NCBI GenBank assembly: GCA_021844425.1
Contig: JAKBTL010000016.1
Location: forward strand, 1 to 34,442
DNA length: 34,442 nucleotides
Reading direction: 5' to 3'
Source: Actinomycetes bacterium
GTDB lineage: Bacteria > Actinomycetota > Acidimicrobiia > Acidimicrobiales > RAAP-2
The translations under genes were made by a program, and so were the position numbers. Within the stretch, counting starts at the first letter, position 1. Every line of letters begins with the position of its first letter. The notes below the pieces were generated by a model. The model was not told the DNA's origin. It did no database searches and was given only the letters and a program-made list of their open reading frames with translations. This document shows, piece by piece, positions 6,609 to 14,718 of the stretch.

Positions 6609-8428
6609 AGTCCTCCAACACGCCCCCCGCCGGCTCCTCGGCAAAGGTGCTGCCCGGCGCGCGCGCAGCGCTGGTCGAGGCCTACGGTGACGTGTTCAGC
6701 AAGTCTGTGCGCGAGGTCTACGCCAGAGTGGTCGTCTGGGGAGAACCGTGGTTCTTGCCGGCCGGCAAGGGGTGCCCGACCGCAGGGGTGCGCGGCGAGC
6801 TCATCGAAAGAGGCTGGTCCCAGCGAGAAGCGACCACCATATGGGTGACGGCGACTGCGGCCCAGGCAGCAGCAGTCGAGTCGACCAAGCTCGCATTGGC
6901 CCGAGCCCGCCAGGACGTAGAAGTGGTTGAAGCAAAGCTCGAGGAGACCTCGAAGAAGAAGCGCCAGCGGCACAAGCGCCATGGGCTCGCCCGCAGGCGA
7001 GACATCCTCGCATCGAGGGTAGAGCGGCTCGAAAAGCGCCTCTTGGACGGCGACGTGCGGGTCAGCTTCGGAGGAAGAAGGCTCGCCTTGGCGGGCAACG
7101 ACCCGACCGCTCACGGCGACGCGGACCACGAGGAGTGGCGAGCGCACTGGGACCGGGTGCGTGGCGGGGGGTTCGTGTGCTTCGGGGACGCAGAGTCACC
7201 TCTTGGCAACTACTCGGCCCGGGTGCTGCTCGGGGTAGATGGCAAGGGTGACGCGGTGCTCTTGCGGGTCCCTCGGTTCCTCCGGCACCTCTCGGGTGGC
7301 GAGGAGTGGGTGAGGATCCCGGTGGTGGGGTTCTCGAACAACCGCGTCCTTCTGGAAGCTGCGACCTGTCCCGACGCGGCCTCCCACGCCGGCCGGGTGG
7401 CGAAGTGGGAGGGCCAGAGAGAGCTCTATGAGCGCCAGCAGCGTGCGCTCGTTGCGGCAGGCGTGCCCACCGCAGTGCCCAAAGAGCCCGCACTGAGCCC
7501 GCCTCGCTTGAAATGCGCCAGCGCAGTCACGCTGCGCTTCTCTTGGAACGAGAAGCGTCAGGGATGGTACGTAGAGGCGAGCTTCGAGCGTCCGGTGGTG
7601 GTGAAGAACCGCCGCTTCACTCATGTGCTGGGCGTCGACCTCAATCCCGACCACCTTGCGTGGTGCCTCGTGGAGAGGGACGGGAACCCGCTTGGCTTCG
7701 GTCGGATCGACATCGACCTGTCTGGCACCTCCGAGCACAACCGCGACGTCATCGGGTGTGCGGTGAAAGCGCTCGTGGCGGTCGCCACCCGTCACGGGGC
7801 CGCCATTTCGGTGGAGAACCTAGACTTTGCCCGGGCGCGTGCCGCACTTCGCTACAGCTCTTCGCGCCTCAAGCGGCTCTTGACTTCGTTCGCCTACAGG
7901 CAGTTCTTTTCGACCCTCTCCTCGCGTTGTGCGAGAGAGGGGGTCCAGCTGGTCTCCGTGAACCCTGCGTGGTCGTCTGTCTTGGGACAGGCCAACTACG
8001 CAGGGGTGCACGGGGTATCGGTGGACCAGGGTGCGGCGTGCATCATTGCGAGGCGTGCTCTGGGCATTCCCTGTCGGGTCCGCCCGACGGTCGCCCGGTT
8101 GGTCCCCAGGAGCGGGCCCTCGGGGCAGGCGCACGTCACCAATGCCGACGTGGGGAAGGCGCTGCGCTCTGGGCCTCATGCCCGTGGGCGGCGCTCCACC
8201 TGGGATGCTGACGGCTTCTGCCTGAGGAGACCCCCGGGCAGTCCGCTCCTGAGCGAGGGTGCGTCTATGTCGTCCGTGGCCCGACCGGCTCGTGCCGGGC
8301 AAGCCACTCCCGCCGTGACACCGTTGCCACGGCACCTACGAGCCCGTCACGCACTCGTAGGCCGACCCCTCCCCGGCTCGTTGGAGAGGGTACCCGTCCA
8401 GGCCAGCAACGGGCAGGTTCGGGAGTAA
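6605..8428 (+). CDS. tnpB: TnpB-family RNA-guided nuclease, zinc-finger-less IS607-type variant
   Basis: 607 aa from GTG 6605, which forms a GTGA overlap with the tnpA stop (GTG 6584 is an alternative start). TnpB proteins are omega-RNA-guided DNA nucleases ancestral to Cas12. The three RuvC acidic residues are present: Asp345 in LGVDLNPDH, Glu404 in SVENLDF, Asp474 in GVSVDQGAAC. The usual four-Cys zinc finger between RuvC-II and III is absent; that stretch reads SVNPAWSSVLGQANYAG. An N-terminal helical, Lys/Arg-rich part (about residues 75-155) looks like a coiled RNA-binding region. About 115 residues follow RuvC-III. They are Pro/Arg/Ser-rich and lie over strongly structured DNA that may encode the guide RNA. 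The reading frame is intact, so nuclease activity may survive although the recombinase does not. Confidence 0.82.
   Translation: MKSSNTPPAGSSAKVLPGARAALVEAYGDVFSKSVREVYARVVVWGEPWFLPAGKGCPTAGVRGELIERGWSQREATTIWVTATAAQAAAVESTKLALARARQDVEVVEAKLEETSKKKRQRHKRHGLARRRDILASRVERLEKRLLDGDVRVSFGGRRLALAGNDPTAHGDADHEEWRAHWDRVRGGGFVCFGDAESPLGNYSARVLLGVDGKGDAVLLRVPRFLRHLSGGEEWVRIPVVGFSNNRVLLEAATCPDAASHAGRVAKWEGQRELYERQQRALVAAGVPTAVPKEPALSPPRLKCASAVTLRFSWNEKRQGWYVEASFERPVVVKNRRFTHVLGVDLNPDHLAWCLVERDGNPLGFGRIDIDLSGTSEHNRDVIGCAVKALVAVATRHGAAISVENLDFARARAALRYSSSRLKRLLTSFAYRQFFSTLSSRCAREGVQLVSVNPAWSSVLGQANYAGVHGVSVDQGAACIIARRALGIPCRVRPTVARLVPRSGPSGQAHVTNADVGKALRSGPHARGRRSTWDADGFCLRRPPGSPLLSEGASMSSVARPARAGQATPAVTPLPRHLRARHALVGRPLPGSLERVPVQASNGQVRE
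8335..8413 (+). ncRNA. candidate omega-RNA scaffold at the 3' end of tnpB
   Basis: Three hairpins follow one another directly. CCTACGAG/CTCGTAGG is at 8335-8342/8354-8361. ACCCCTCC/GGAGAGGGT (one bulged A) is at 8365-8372/8383-8391. CCCGT/ACGGG is at 8393-8397/8409-8413. They end 16 bases before the inferred right end of the element. In characterised TnpB systems the guide-RNA scaffold overlaps the 3' end of tnpB and runs into flanking DNA that supplies the guide. Here the guide would start near 8430. Structure and position are seen; the RNA itself is inferred. Confidence 0.4.
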
Positions 8429-8429
8429 C

Positions 8430-8441
8430 GGTGCACAGGAG
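8430..8441 (+). repeat. right copy of 12-base direct repeat flanking the IS607 element
   Basis: GGTGCACAGGAG begins one base after the tnpB stop codon and is identical to 5902-5913. The sequence after it (AATGCTGC onward) differs from what follows the left copy. Confidence 0.55.
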
Positions 8442-8504
8442 AATGCTGCAGCACATGGGTGAGGACGGACGGCGGAGCCGGCGCGCGGCGGAGGCTGGCT
8501 GACG

Positions 8505-9266
8505 ATGCTGCGCACGTTCGCGGGCGGGACCCTCTTCGGCACGCGATCGGGGGGCGGAGCGCCGAGGGTGCTCGCGCTCCACGGCTGGAACCGGACGCAC
8601 CGAGACTTCGACGGGGTGCTCCGCCCGCTGGAGGGCACTGAGCTCGCAGCGATCGCCGTCGACCTTCCCGGGTTCGGCGCCACCCCGCCGCCGACCGAGC
8701 CGTGGGGCTCGTCGGAGTACGCCGCGTGCGTGGACGCGCTGCTCGACGAGATGGAGCCTCCTGTGGTGGTGCTCGCGCACTCCTTCGGCGGCCGTGTCGC
8801 AGTCCATCTCGCCGCAGCCAGACCCGACGCCGTCTCCGCCCTCGTGCTCTGCGGCGTGCCGCTCCTGCGCCTCGCGCCTGTGCGCCGCCCGTCGCTTGCG
8901 TACCGGGCCGTGCGCGTCGCGCACCGTGCAGGGCTCGTCGGCGAGGAGCGGATGGAGCGCGCGCGGCGGCGGCACGGCTCGTCGGACTATGCCGCCGCCG
9001 CAGGTGTCATGCGCAGGGTCCATGGCCGGGTCGTGGCGGAGAGCTACGAGGAGCAGCTCGACGCCATCGACGCCCCGGTCACCCTCGTCTGGGGCGACGA
9101 CGACGCCACGGTGCCGCTCGGCGTCGCACGAGCGGCGCTCGCCAGGCTCCGCAGCGGGGGATCCGGCCGAGCGGAGCTCGTGGTCCTCCCCGGCGCGGGC
9201 CACCTCGTCCCCCTCACCTCTCCGTCCGCCCTGCGCCAGGCAGTGGAGCGGCATCTCCCGCGCTGA
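8505..9266 (+). CDS. alpha/beta-fold hydrolase
   Basis: 253 aa single-domain alpha/beta hydrolase. Oxyanion-hole segment LALHGWNRTHRDF (HGW) near residue 26, DLPGFGATPPP, nucleophile elbow LAHSFGGRVAVHL (Ser of the G-x-S-x-G type, here A-H-S-F-G), the acidic residue in VTLVWGDDDATVPL, and catalytic His in PGAGHLVPL. It could be an esterase, peptidase or acyl-transfer enzyme; the substrate is not evident. Start ATG 8505 follows GGAGG about 15 bases upstream. Its stop TGA overlaps the ATG of the next gene (TGATG at 9264-9268), so it is tightly coupled to the MurF-like ligase and probably acts on the same envelope-peptide pathway. It is the first gene to the right of the IS607 element. Confidence 0.85.
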   Translation: MLRTFAGGTLFGTRSGGGAPRVLALHGWNRTHRDFDGVLRPLEGTELAAIAVDLPGFGATPPPTEPWGSSEYAACVDALLDEMEPPVVVLAHSFGGRVAVHLAAARPDAVSALVLCGVPLLRLAPVRRPSLAYRAVRVAHRAGLVGEERMERARRRHGSSDYAAAAGVMRRVHGRVVAESYEEQLDAIDAPVTLVWGDDDATVPLGVARAALARLRSGGSGRAELVVLPGAGHLVPLTSPSALRQAVERHLPR

Positions 9267-10816
9267 TGGGCGTCCTCGGCGAGACGAGCGGCGCGGCCTG
9301 GGGCGTCTACGCGGCGTGCATCCTGGCGCTCGCGCCCGCCGGGGCGCGCTGGCTGCGCGTGGCCCAGCGCGAGCACTACCTGGCCGACTCGGTCAGCAGG
9401 TTCGCGCTCCGCTGGTGGACGAGCGAGCCGCTGAACGTCGCGCTCGGGGTGGTCGCGCTCGCCGGCGTGGTCCTGAGCGGCCTGTGGCCGCTCGCTGCCG
9501 CGGCGACGGCAGTGGCGGCGGCGCTCGGACCGCTGCATCTGACGATCCGGGGCCGGACGTCTCCGCTCGTCCTCACGCGAAGGCTCGAGTCGCTCGCCGC
9601 GGTCTGGCTGGTCGCCGAAGCGGTGCTGCTCGGCCTCGGCGCCGCGGTCGGGGATCCGGCGCCGTTCGCGGCAGCGGGGCTGGTCGCCGCGCCGGCGCTG
9701 GTCGACGCTGCGCTCTTCGTCACTGCGCCGGTCGAGCGCCGGCTCTCGGCGCGGTTCGTGACCATGGCCGCCGAGCGGCTGCGGAGGGTCTCCCCGACGA
9801 TCGTGGCGATCACCGGCTCCTTCGGCAAGACCTCCACGAAGAACCACATCGCGCACCTGGTCGCGGGGACCAAGAGCGTGGTGGCGACGCCGGCGTCGTT
9901 CAACAACCGAGGCGGTCTGGCCCGCGCGGTGAACGAGCACCTGGCCGAGGGCACCGACGTCTTCGTCGCGGAGATGGGCACCTACGGGCCCGGAGAGATC
10001 CGTGATCTGTGCCGCTGGTGCCCTCCGGAGATCGCGGTGATGACGGCGATCGGGCCGGTGCACCTCGAACGGTTCGGCTCGGAGGACGCGATCCTCACTG
10101 CCAAGACCGAGATCACCGAGCGGGCCTCGACCGTCGTGGTGAACGCCGACGACAGCCGGCTCGCGGCGCTGGGTGCCGTGCTCGAGTCGGACCGAGGCCT
10201 CCATGTCATCCGCGCGGCGGTCGACGACCCGCGCGCAGACGTCCGCCTGTGGACGGAAGACGGGAGGGCGGCGGTCGTCGTCAGCGGCAAGCCGGTCGGA
10301 GCCCCGGTGGAGCTCCGCCCGGGGATCCAGCCGTCCAACCTCGCCTGCGCGGTCGCCGTCGCACTGCACCTCGGCGTGCCTCCAGAGACGGTCCTCGAGC
10401 GCATCCCGACCCTGTCGCCCGTGGCCAACCGGCTCACTGCCGACACCTCATCGGCGGGCGTCTACGTCGTCGACGACACCTTCAACTCGAATCCCGCGGG
10501 CGCCCGCGCGGCGCTCGCCCTGCTCGCGGCGGCGCCTGCGGCCGGCAGGAGGGTCGTGGTGACCCCGGGAATGGTGGAGCTGGGCGCTCGACAGGCGACT
10601 GAGAACGAGGCCTTCGCCCGCGCCGCGTGCCAAGTCGCGTCGAGCATCGTCGTCGTGGGCCTCACGAACCGGCGGGCACTGCTCCGTGGCGTCGGCGGCC
10701 AGCGGCCGGTCGTCGTCGTCCGCACCCGTGACGAGGCGGTGGCGTGGGTGCGCGCGAACCTCGGGCCCGGCGACGCGGTCCTCTACGAGAACGACCTGCC
10801 GGACCACTACCCTTGA
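9266..10816 (+). CDS. membrane-anchored MurF-like Mur ligase
   Basis: 516 aa. Residues 1-165 are hydrophobic, with about five candidate membrane segments (for example AWGVYAACILALAPAG, VALGVVALAGVVLSGLWPLAAA, FAAAGLVAAPALVDAALFV). They replace the UDP-MurNAc-binding domain of soluble MurF. From residue 180 on it is a Mur ligase: P-loop TGSFGKTSTK (Lys188), SFNNRGGLARAVNEH, EMGTYGPGEI, IGPVHLERFGS, AKTEITE (the Lys carbamylation region), then the C-terminal domain with VVDDTFNSNPAGARAAL and MVELGA, both very MurF-like. Mur ligases join amino acids or dipeptides to a carboxylate with ATP. With a Ddl directly downstream, the added group could be D-Ala-D-Ala or a related dipeptide, and the acceptor membrane-bound. 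That is inference. The frame is open upstream (to 8702), but that part lies over the hydrolase gene. Confidence 0.85.
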   Translation: MGVLGETSGAAWGVYAACILALAPAGARWLRVAQREHYLADSVSRFALRWWTSEPLNVALGVVALAGVVLSGLWPLAAAATAVAAALGPLHLTIRGRTSPLVLTRRLESLAAVWLVAEAVLLGLGAAVGDPAPFAAAGLVAAPALVDAALFVTAPVERRLSARFVTMAAERLRRVSPTIVAITGSFGKTSTKNHIAHLVAGTKSVVATPASFNNRGGLARAVNEHLAEGTDVFVAEMGTYGPGEIRDLCRWCPPEIAVMTAIGPVHLERFGSEDAILTAKTEITERASTVVVNADDSRLAALGAVLESDRGLHVIRAAVDDPRADVRLWTEDGRAAVVVSGKPVGAPVELRPGIQPSNLACAVAVALHLGVPPETVLERIPTLSPVANRLTADTSSAGVYVVDDTFNSNPAGARAALALLAAAPAAGRRVVVTPGMVELGARQATENEAFARAACQVASSIVVVGLTNRRALLRGVGGQRPVVVVRTRDEAVAWVRANLGPGDAVLYENDLPDHYP

Positions 10817-10864
10817 CCGCCGCCGGGGCCCTTTCCCGGCGTATCGCATCTCAGGGAGCGCATC

Positions 10865-11986
10865 GTGGCTGACGTCATCTCCGATCTCGCCGTCGTCTTC
10901 GGCGGCCCTTCCCCCGAGCACGACGTGAGCGTGCTCACGGGCCTCCAAGCCGCCCGTGCCCTGGGCGCCCGCTGCCTCTACTGGACCAAGACCGGCGAGT
11001 GGCACGAAGTGAGCTCCGAGCTCGAGGCAAGTGCGTTCGTCGACGGGGTGCCCCAGGGTGCGACGCGGGTCCAGTTGCTCCTCGAATCGGGCTTCACCAC
11101 CGGTGCGGGGCGGTTCGGACGCCCGCGCCCGCTCGGCGTCGACGTCGCCGTGGTGTGCTGCCACGGCGGACCTGGCGAGGACGGCACGTTGCAGGCTGCG
11201 CTGGACCTCGCCGGGGTGCGCTACACGGGTCCCAGCCTTGCCGGCGCAGCTCTCGGCATGGACAAGCTCGCGTTCGCCGACGTGATGGCCCAGGCCGGGC
11301 TGCCGACGCTGCCGCGGGCGCTGCTCGACGCGTCGACGACCGACGTCGGGTTCGGGCCCCCCTACATCGTGAAGCCGCGGTTCGGCGGGTCCTCGATCGG
11401 GATCGTCGCGAACGTCGCGGACCTCCAGACGGCGGTCGCGCTGCTCGGCGCGAACCGCCACCTGCGCGCCGGCGCGGTCGTCGAGCCCTACCGCGCCGAC
11501 CTCTTCGACCTCCAGGTCGCCGTGCGGACGTGGCCAGAGCTGGGCCTCTCCGCGATCGAGCGGCCGCTCCGGACCCCGAGAGCCGGCGGGGCTGCCGGGG
11601 AGCCGGACATCCTCGGGTACGCGGACAAGTACGTCGGCGGCGAGGGCATGGCGAGCGCCCCCCGAGAGCTGCCCGCCCGGATCGACGGCGATCTCGAACG
11701 GCGGCTGCGCGAGGCGGCCGCCGTTGTCGCGCGGCTGTGCTCGGTGCGCGGCGTCACGCGCGTGGACTTCCTCTCAGACGGCCGGGAGCTCTTCGTCAAC
11801 GAGATCAACACGATCCCGGGCTCCCTCGCCCGGTACCTGTGGATCGACCCGCCTGTGCCGTTCGGCACTCTGCTTTCTGACATGGTGGCCGAAGCGCGCA
11901 AGCGACCCTCGCACCACTACACGGTCGAGGGCGCGGACGGGACCGTGCTCAAGGGGGCCGCATCGATCGCAGCGAAGCTGGCGTGA
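10865..11986 (+). CDS. ddl: D-alanine-D-alanine ligase family ATP-grasp enzyme
   Basis: 373 aa from GTG 10865, with AGGGAG six bases upstream. The family ligates two D-alanines, using ATP, for peptidoglycan precursors. N-terminal VFGGPSPEHDVSVLTG carries the conserved Glu and Ser of the first substrate site. VVCCHGGPGEDGTLQ, YTGPSLAGAALGMDK, ATP-grasp YIVKPRFGGSSIGIV, and C-terminal RVDFLSDGRELFVNEINTIPGS (Mg-binding Glu/Asn) follow. The omega-loop segment DILGYADKYVGG is present. It lies 48 bases after the MurF-like ligase and probably supplies its dipeptide. Whether it is the housekeeping Ddl or a pathway-specific paralogue cannot be told here. The last 70 bases overlap, on the opposite strand, the end of the BTAD gene. 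Confidence 0.9.
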   Translation: MADVISDLAVVFGGPSPEHDVSVLTGLQAARALGARCLYWTKTGEWHEVSSELEASAFVDGVPQGATRVQLLLESGFTTGAGRFGRPRPLGVDVAVVCCHGGPGEDGTLQAALDLAGVRYTGPSLAGAALGMDKLAFADVMAQAGLPTLPRALLDASTTDVGFGPPYIVKPRFGGSSIGIVANVADLQTAVALLGANRHLRAGAVVEPYRADLFDLQVAVRTWPELGLSAIERPLRTPRAGGAAGEPDILGYADKYVGGEGMASAPRELPARIDGDLERRLREAAAVVARLCSVRGVTRVDFLSDGRELFVNEINTIPGSLARYLWIDPPVPFGTLLSDMVAEARKRPSHHYTVEGADGTVLKGAASIAAKLA

Positions 11987-14718
11987 CGGCTCTCGCCGGC
12001 GAGCTGTGCTCGCAAGATGGCGTAGAGCTGCTCCGTGCGCTCTGAAGGGGTGCCGCCGGGGTCCAGCTCGTCGACCTGCCGCTGGCATTCCCTCCACTCG
12101 GCGTGGAGGCGGCGCACGTCGCCGCTCTCGGCGGCCACCCTCATCGCTGCCCGCGTGAGCGCCTCGCTGTAGGGCTCCACCTTCCTCGCCTGCGCGAGCG
12201 CCCATCGCGCCATGTCGATGTCGCCCGATCCGAGCGCTGCGCGGACGAGCGCACAGGCGCCGTCGACGACGGCATCGGCGACGCGCCGCTCGTGGCCCTC
12301 GGCCCGCCACCACGCGTAGCCGGCGAGCACTCCGGCGAGAGGTTCGGCTTTCACGAGCTGGAGCCCTTCGCGAAGGCGGGCAACGCACTCGACGTGGTCC
12401 CGTGCAGCGAGGCCCTCGCGCAGCAGTGCGCTCGCCCGCAACGCGTCGACGGTCACCGTCGAAGAGAGGTGGTAATGACCCGAGTGGGAGGCAGGCGGGA
12501 GGAGCGGCTTCCCGTCGGGTCCGGCACCAAGGGCACGCCGTGCTGCGCTGACGGTGTTGAAGAGCGTCTTGGCTGCAGCGTCCACGTCGGCCGAGCCGAG
12601 CACCCGCATCCTGAGCCGCTCTCCGGTGACGGGATGGGGCGAGTGCATCGCGAGGTAGGCGATCACCTCCACCGCCCGCCGTGCGCGCTTGGGCGGGAGG
12701 TCCGCCTGCAGTCCTACGATGCCCGGCACCGTCGTGAGCAGCTGCACCTCTGCGCGGAGGCCCTCGCGGACCACAGCCCCGTCGTGCCGTCCCCTGGCAA
12801 GCTTCGCCTCGTCGGACATCGCGGAGAGCTCCAGAAGGCCGGATCGGTCGCGAGCAGCGGGGTCCGCGAGCCGCACGGTGGCAGGCGCAGTCCTGCGCTG
12901 CACGAGCGGCCGCGCCGGGACGCGGGTGCTGGGCGTGCCGTGGCCGACGAGCGCGTCGACCGCCTCCTTCCAGGAGGAGTCGAGCAACGGAGGGCGGAGC
13001 GTGAGCCCGAGGGGATGTGCGCTCGCTGCGCGGTCGTCGACGACGATGGTGACGTCGGCGTCGTCGAGCTGGCGGGTTGCGAGCACCGCGCACGCGCGTC
13101 GGGTCGCTTCGGGGAGCGCGTCGGGGTCGCCGACGAAGAGCACGTGCGGACCCGCGGCCTGGCCCTTCTCCACGCGCTGGGAGACGCCGCGGACGGCCTC
13201 GACCGCCTGGTGGGCGTCGTCGACGATCACGATGCCTTCGTGCCAGCTCCACGTCGCAGCGGCCGCCCGCATCGTGAGCGCGAGGTCCGCCGCGCGCGGC
13301 CCGATGACCGAGACGCGCGTCCCAGTCTCGACGGGGATGAGCCAGGTGCCGCGCTCGTCGTCGCCGAGAGGCAGCAGCACCGGGCACCACGGCTCGCCGC
13401 CGTGCGCGCGACGCAGCTCCGCAGTGTCGGCAGCCGCCGGGAGCAGCCAGTTCGCGGGTGCGGTGCGGCGCCAGCCGTCGAGAGCGTCGGGCGCCGGTTC
13501 GAAGAAGCGCACTTCCACGCCGTCGCGCCCCGCGCGTAGCCACTGCACGGGTCCTGGCGACGGGTCCAGTGTCGCGATGGCGTGTGCGAGGCGGCGCGCA
13601 GCGGCCTCGATCAGGTCGACGACCGGGACCTGCTCGAATGGGGCGACCAGCGTGCCGAGATCCGCTTCGCGCTCGACCGGTGCGAAGCTGTCCGCTCCTT
13701 CTTCGCGAAGGAAGGCCCGGAGGCGGCTGAGCTGACGCGATCGTCGTGCGAGCAGGCCTGCCACGAGAGCGCTGACCCCGGCGGCCGCGAGCTCCCCGAG
13801 CGGCAGCAGCGCACCTCCGCCCACGTGCCGACCGACCGGGCCTGTCGAGGCGGGGGTGGCATCGCGATGCACGTCGAGGGTCTCCTGCGCGTGGGGCGCC
13901 GCTTGCGTGTCGGGCGTCGCTCGTGTGTCGGGCGTCGCTCGTGTGTCGGGCGTCGCTCGCGTGTCGGGCGTCGCTCGCGTGTCGGGCGTCGCTCGTGCGT
14001 CGGTTGCCACCAGCATGTCGACTGCCACCTGCGCGTCGAGGGAGGGCAGCACGAGTGTCCAGCCTGGGGCGATGACGCTCGGGTCGACGAAGCGCGTGCG
14101 GTCGCCCATCAGTCGGCCCAGGTTCGCCGCGGCGATCGCAGGCCAGGCCGATGCGTCGCCGTAGCGAGCGGCGGCAATGCGGGCAAGCGTGTCGCCCTGG
14201 CCGACGGTGTGGAGGGCCGCCCTCGGACCGTTCTGGACGCGGGCGGCGTCATGCGCCACGGATGCCTCCGCCATCGGTGACGACTGCAGGGACGCCATCG
14301 GCCGAGCGGCTGCGGTCGGGGCGCTGAGTGAGCGGGCGACGGCGCCGGCCGTCGACGCCCCGGCCATCGACGTGCCCAGGCCGAGGAACGACGAGATGAT
14401 GAGCAGGCCGACGGCGATCCTCACTGCGATGCGGTCGGCGAGCCGCACCGCGGTACCGGGATCTCCCGAGCGGACGCGGACCACTACGGAGCGAAGGATC
14501 GGCCACGCGCACATCGCCCATGCGCACCAGCTGACGATTGCCAGCAGGTCGAACAGCCCATGCCATGACGCGAGGCCCTGCACGCTCCAGTGCCGCGGGA
14601 CGGGCAGCCCGACGAGGGCTGCGAGCACCCCGGGGACTGCCGCGAAGACGAGCAGCGCTGCGGCGGCGCCGACCGCTGCGTCCCATATCGTCCGGCGTGC
14701 ATGTGACGTCGATGTCAT
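11917..14718 (-). CDS. membrane LysM protein with C-terminal BTAD-type regulatory domain
   Basis: 933 aa. Three N-terminal membrane segments (about residues 14-37, 55-80 and 98-117) are followed by a LysM domain (169-226; HTVGQGDTLARIAAARYG to PGWTLVLPS). Then comes a five-fold ATPDTR hexapeptide linker (242-272) and a fourth hydrophobic stretch (303-324). A long cytoplasmic-type part contains LIPVETGTRVSVIGPRAA and a DNA-binding/winged-helix plus BTAD TPR-like region (about 690-925; KRARRAVEVIAYLAMHSP, then LEVEPYSEALTRAAMR-like helices, here ARKVEPYSEALTRAAMR). BTAD domains occur in SARP-type regulators. Coupled to a peptidoglycan-binding LysM domain and membrane helices, this may sense the cell wall. 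ATG 14718 overlaps the stop of the upstream secreted-protein gene by 4 bases. The final 70 bases overlap ddl on the other strand. Confidence 0.75.
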   Translation of the reverse strand: MTSTSHARRTIWDAAVGAAAALLVFAAVPGVLAALVGLPVPRHWSVQGLASWHGLFDLLAIVSWCAWAMCAWPILRSVVVRVRSGDPGTAVRLADRIAVRIAVGLLIISSFLGLGTSMAGASTAGAVARSLSAPTAAARPMASLQSSPMAEASVAHDAARVQNGPRAALHTVGQGDTLARIAAARYGDASAWPAIAAANLGRLMGDRTRFVDPSVIAPGWTLVLPSLDAQVAVDMLVATDARATPDTRATPDTRATPDTRATPDTRATPDTQAAPHAQETLDVHRDATPASTGPVGRHVGGGALLPLGELAAAGVSALVAGLLARRSRQLSRLRAFLREEGADSFAPVEREADLGTLVAPFEQVPVVDLIEAAARRLAHAIATLDPSPGPVQWLRAGRDGVEVRFFEPAPDALDGWRRTAPANWLLPAAADTAELRRAHGGEPWCPVLLPLGDDERGTWLIPVETGTRVSVIGPRAADLALTMRAAAATWSWHEGIVIVDDAHQAVEAVRGVSQRVEKGQAAGPHVLFVGDPDALPEATRRACAVLATRQLDDADVTIVVDDRAASAHPLGLTLRPPLLDSSWKEAVDALVGHGTPSTRVPARPLVQRRTAPATVRLADPAARDRSGLLELSAMSDEAKLARGRHDGAVVREGLRAEVQLLTTVPGIVGLQADLPPKRARRAVEVIAYLAMHSPHPVTGERLRMRVLGSADVDAAAKTLFNTVSAARRALGAGPDGKPLLPPASHSGHYHLSSTVTVDALRASALLREGLAARDHVECVARLREGLQLVKAEPLAGVLAGYAWWRAEGHERRVADAVVDGACALVRAALGSGDIDMARWALAQARKVEPYSEALTRAAMRVAAESGDVRRLHAEWRECQRQVDELDPGGTPSERTEQLYAILRAQLAGESRHASFAAIDAAPLSTVPSAPSTV
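13907..13996. repeat. five tandem 18-base repeats in the LysM-BTAD gene
   Basis: Unit GTGTCGGGCGTCGCTCGT (last two positions C/G/T variable), starting at 13907, 13925, 13943, 13961 and 13979. It encodes the ATPDTR hexapeptide linker. The copies differ at one or two bases, so the expansion is recent or maintained. Confidence 0.9.

Larger units (their letters stand above)
5902..8441 (+). mobile_element. IS607-type insertion element (frameshifted tnpA, intact tnpB)
   Basis: The element is defined by a MerR-HTH/serine recombinase gene followed by an overlapping tnpB, the hallmark of the IS607 family. It is bracketed by a 12-base direct repeat GGTGCACAGGAG at 5902-5913 and 8430-8441. Just inside are imperfect inverted ends: 5913-5928 matches the reverse complement of 8414-8429 at 11 of 16 positions. 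It sits in the divergent promoter gap between the helicase and hydrolase genes, so no ORF is broken. The exact ends are inferred; IS607 elements normally lack inverted repeats and target duplications. Because tnpA is broken, mobility would need a recombinase in trans. Confidence 0.72.

Noticed and set aside
8702-9265. N-terminal extension of the MurF-like ligase upstream of ATG 9266
   Set aside because: The extra 188 codons overlap the alpha/beta hydrolase gene and are Arg/Ala noise, while ATG 9266 sits in a TGATG coupling and begins the membrane domain.
13907-13996. CRISPR array from the 18-base tandem repeats (also considered for 15016-15189)
   Set aside because: The units abut with no spacers and keep the reading frame of a protein linker. 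No cas genes are present.
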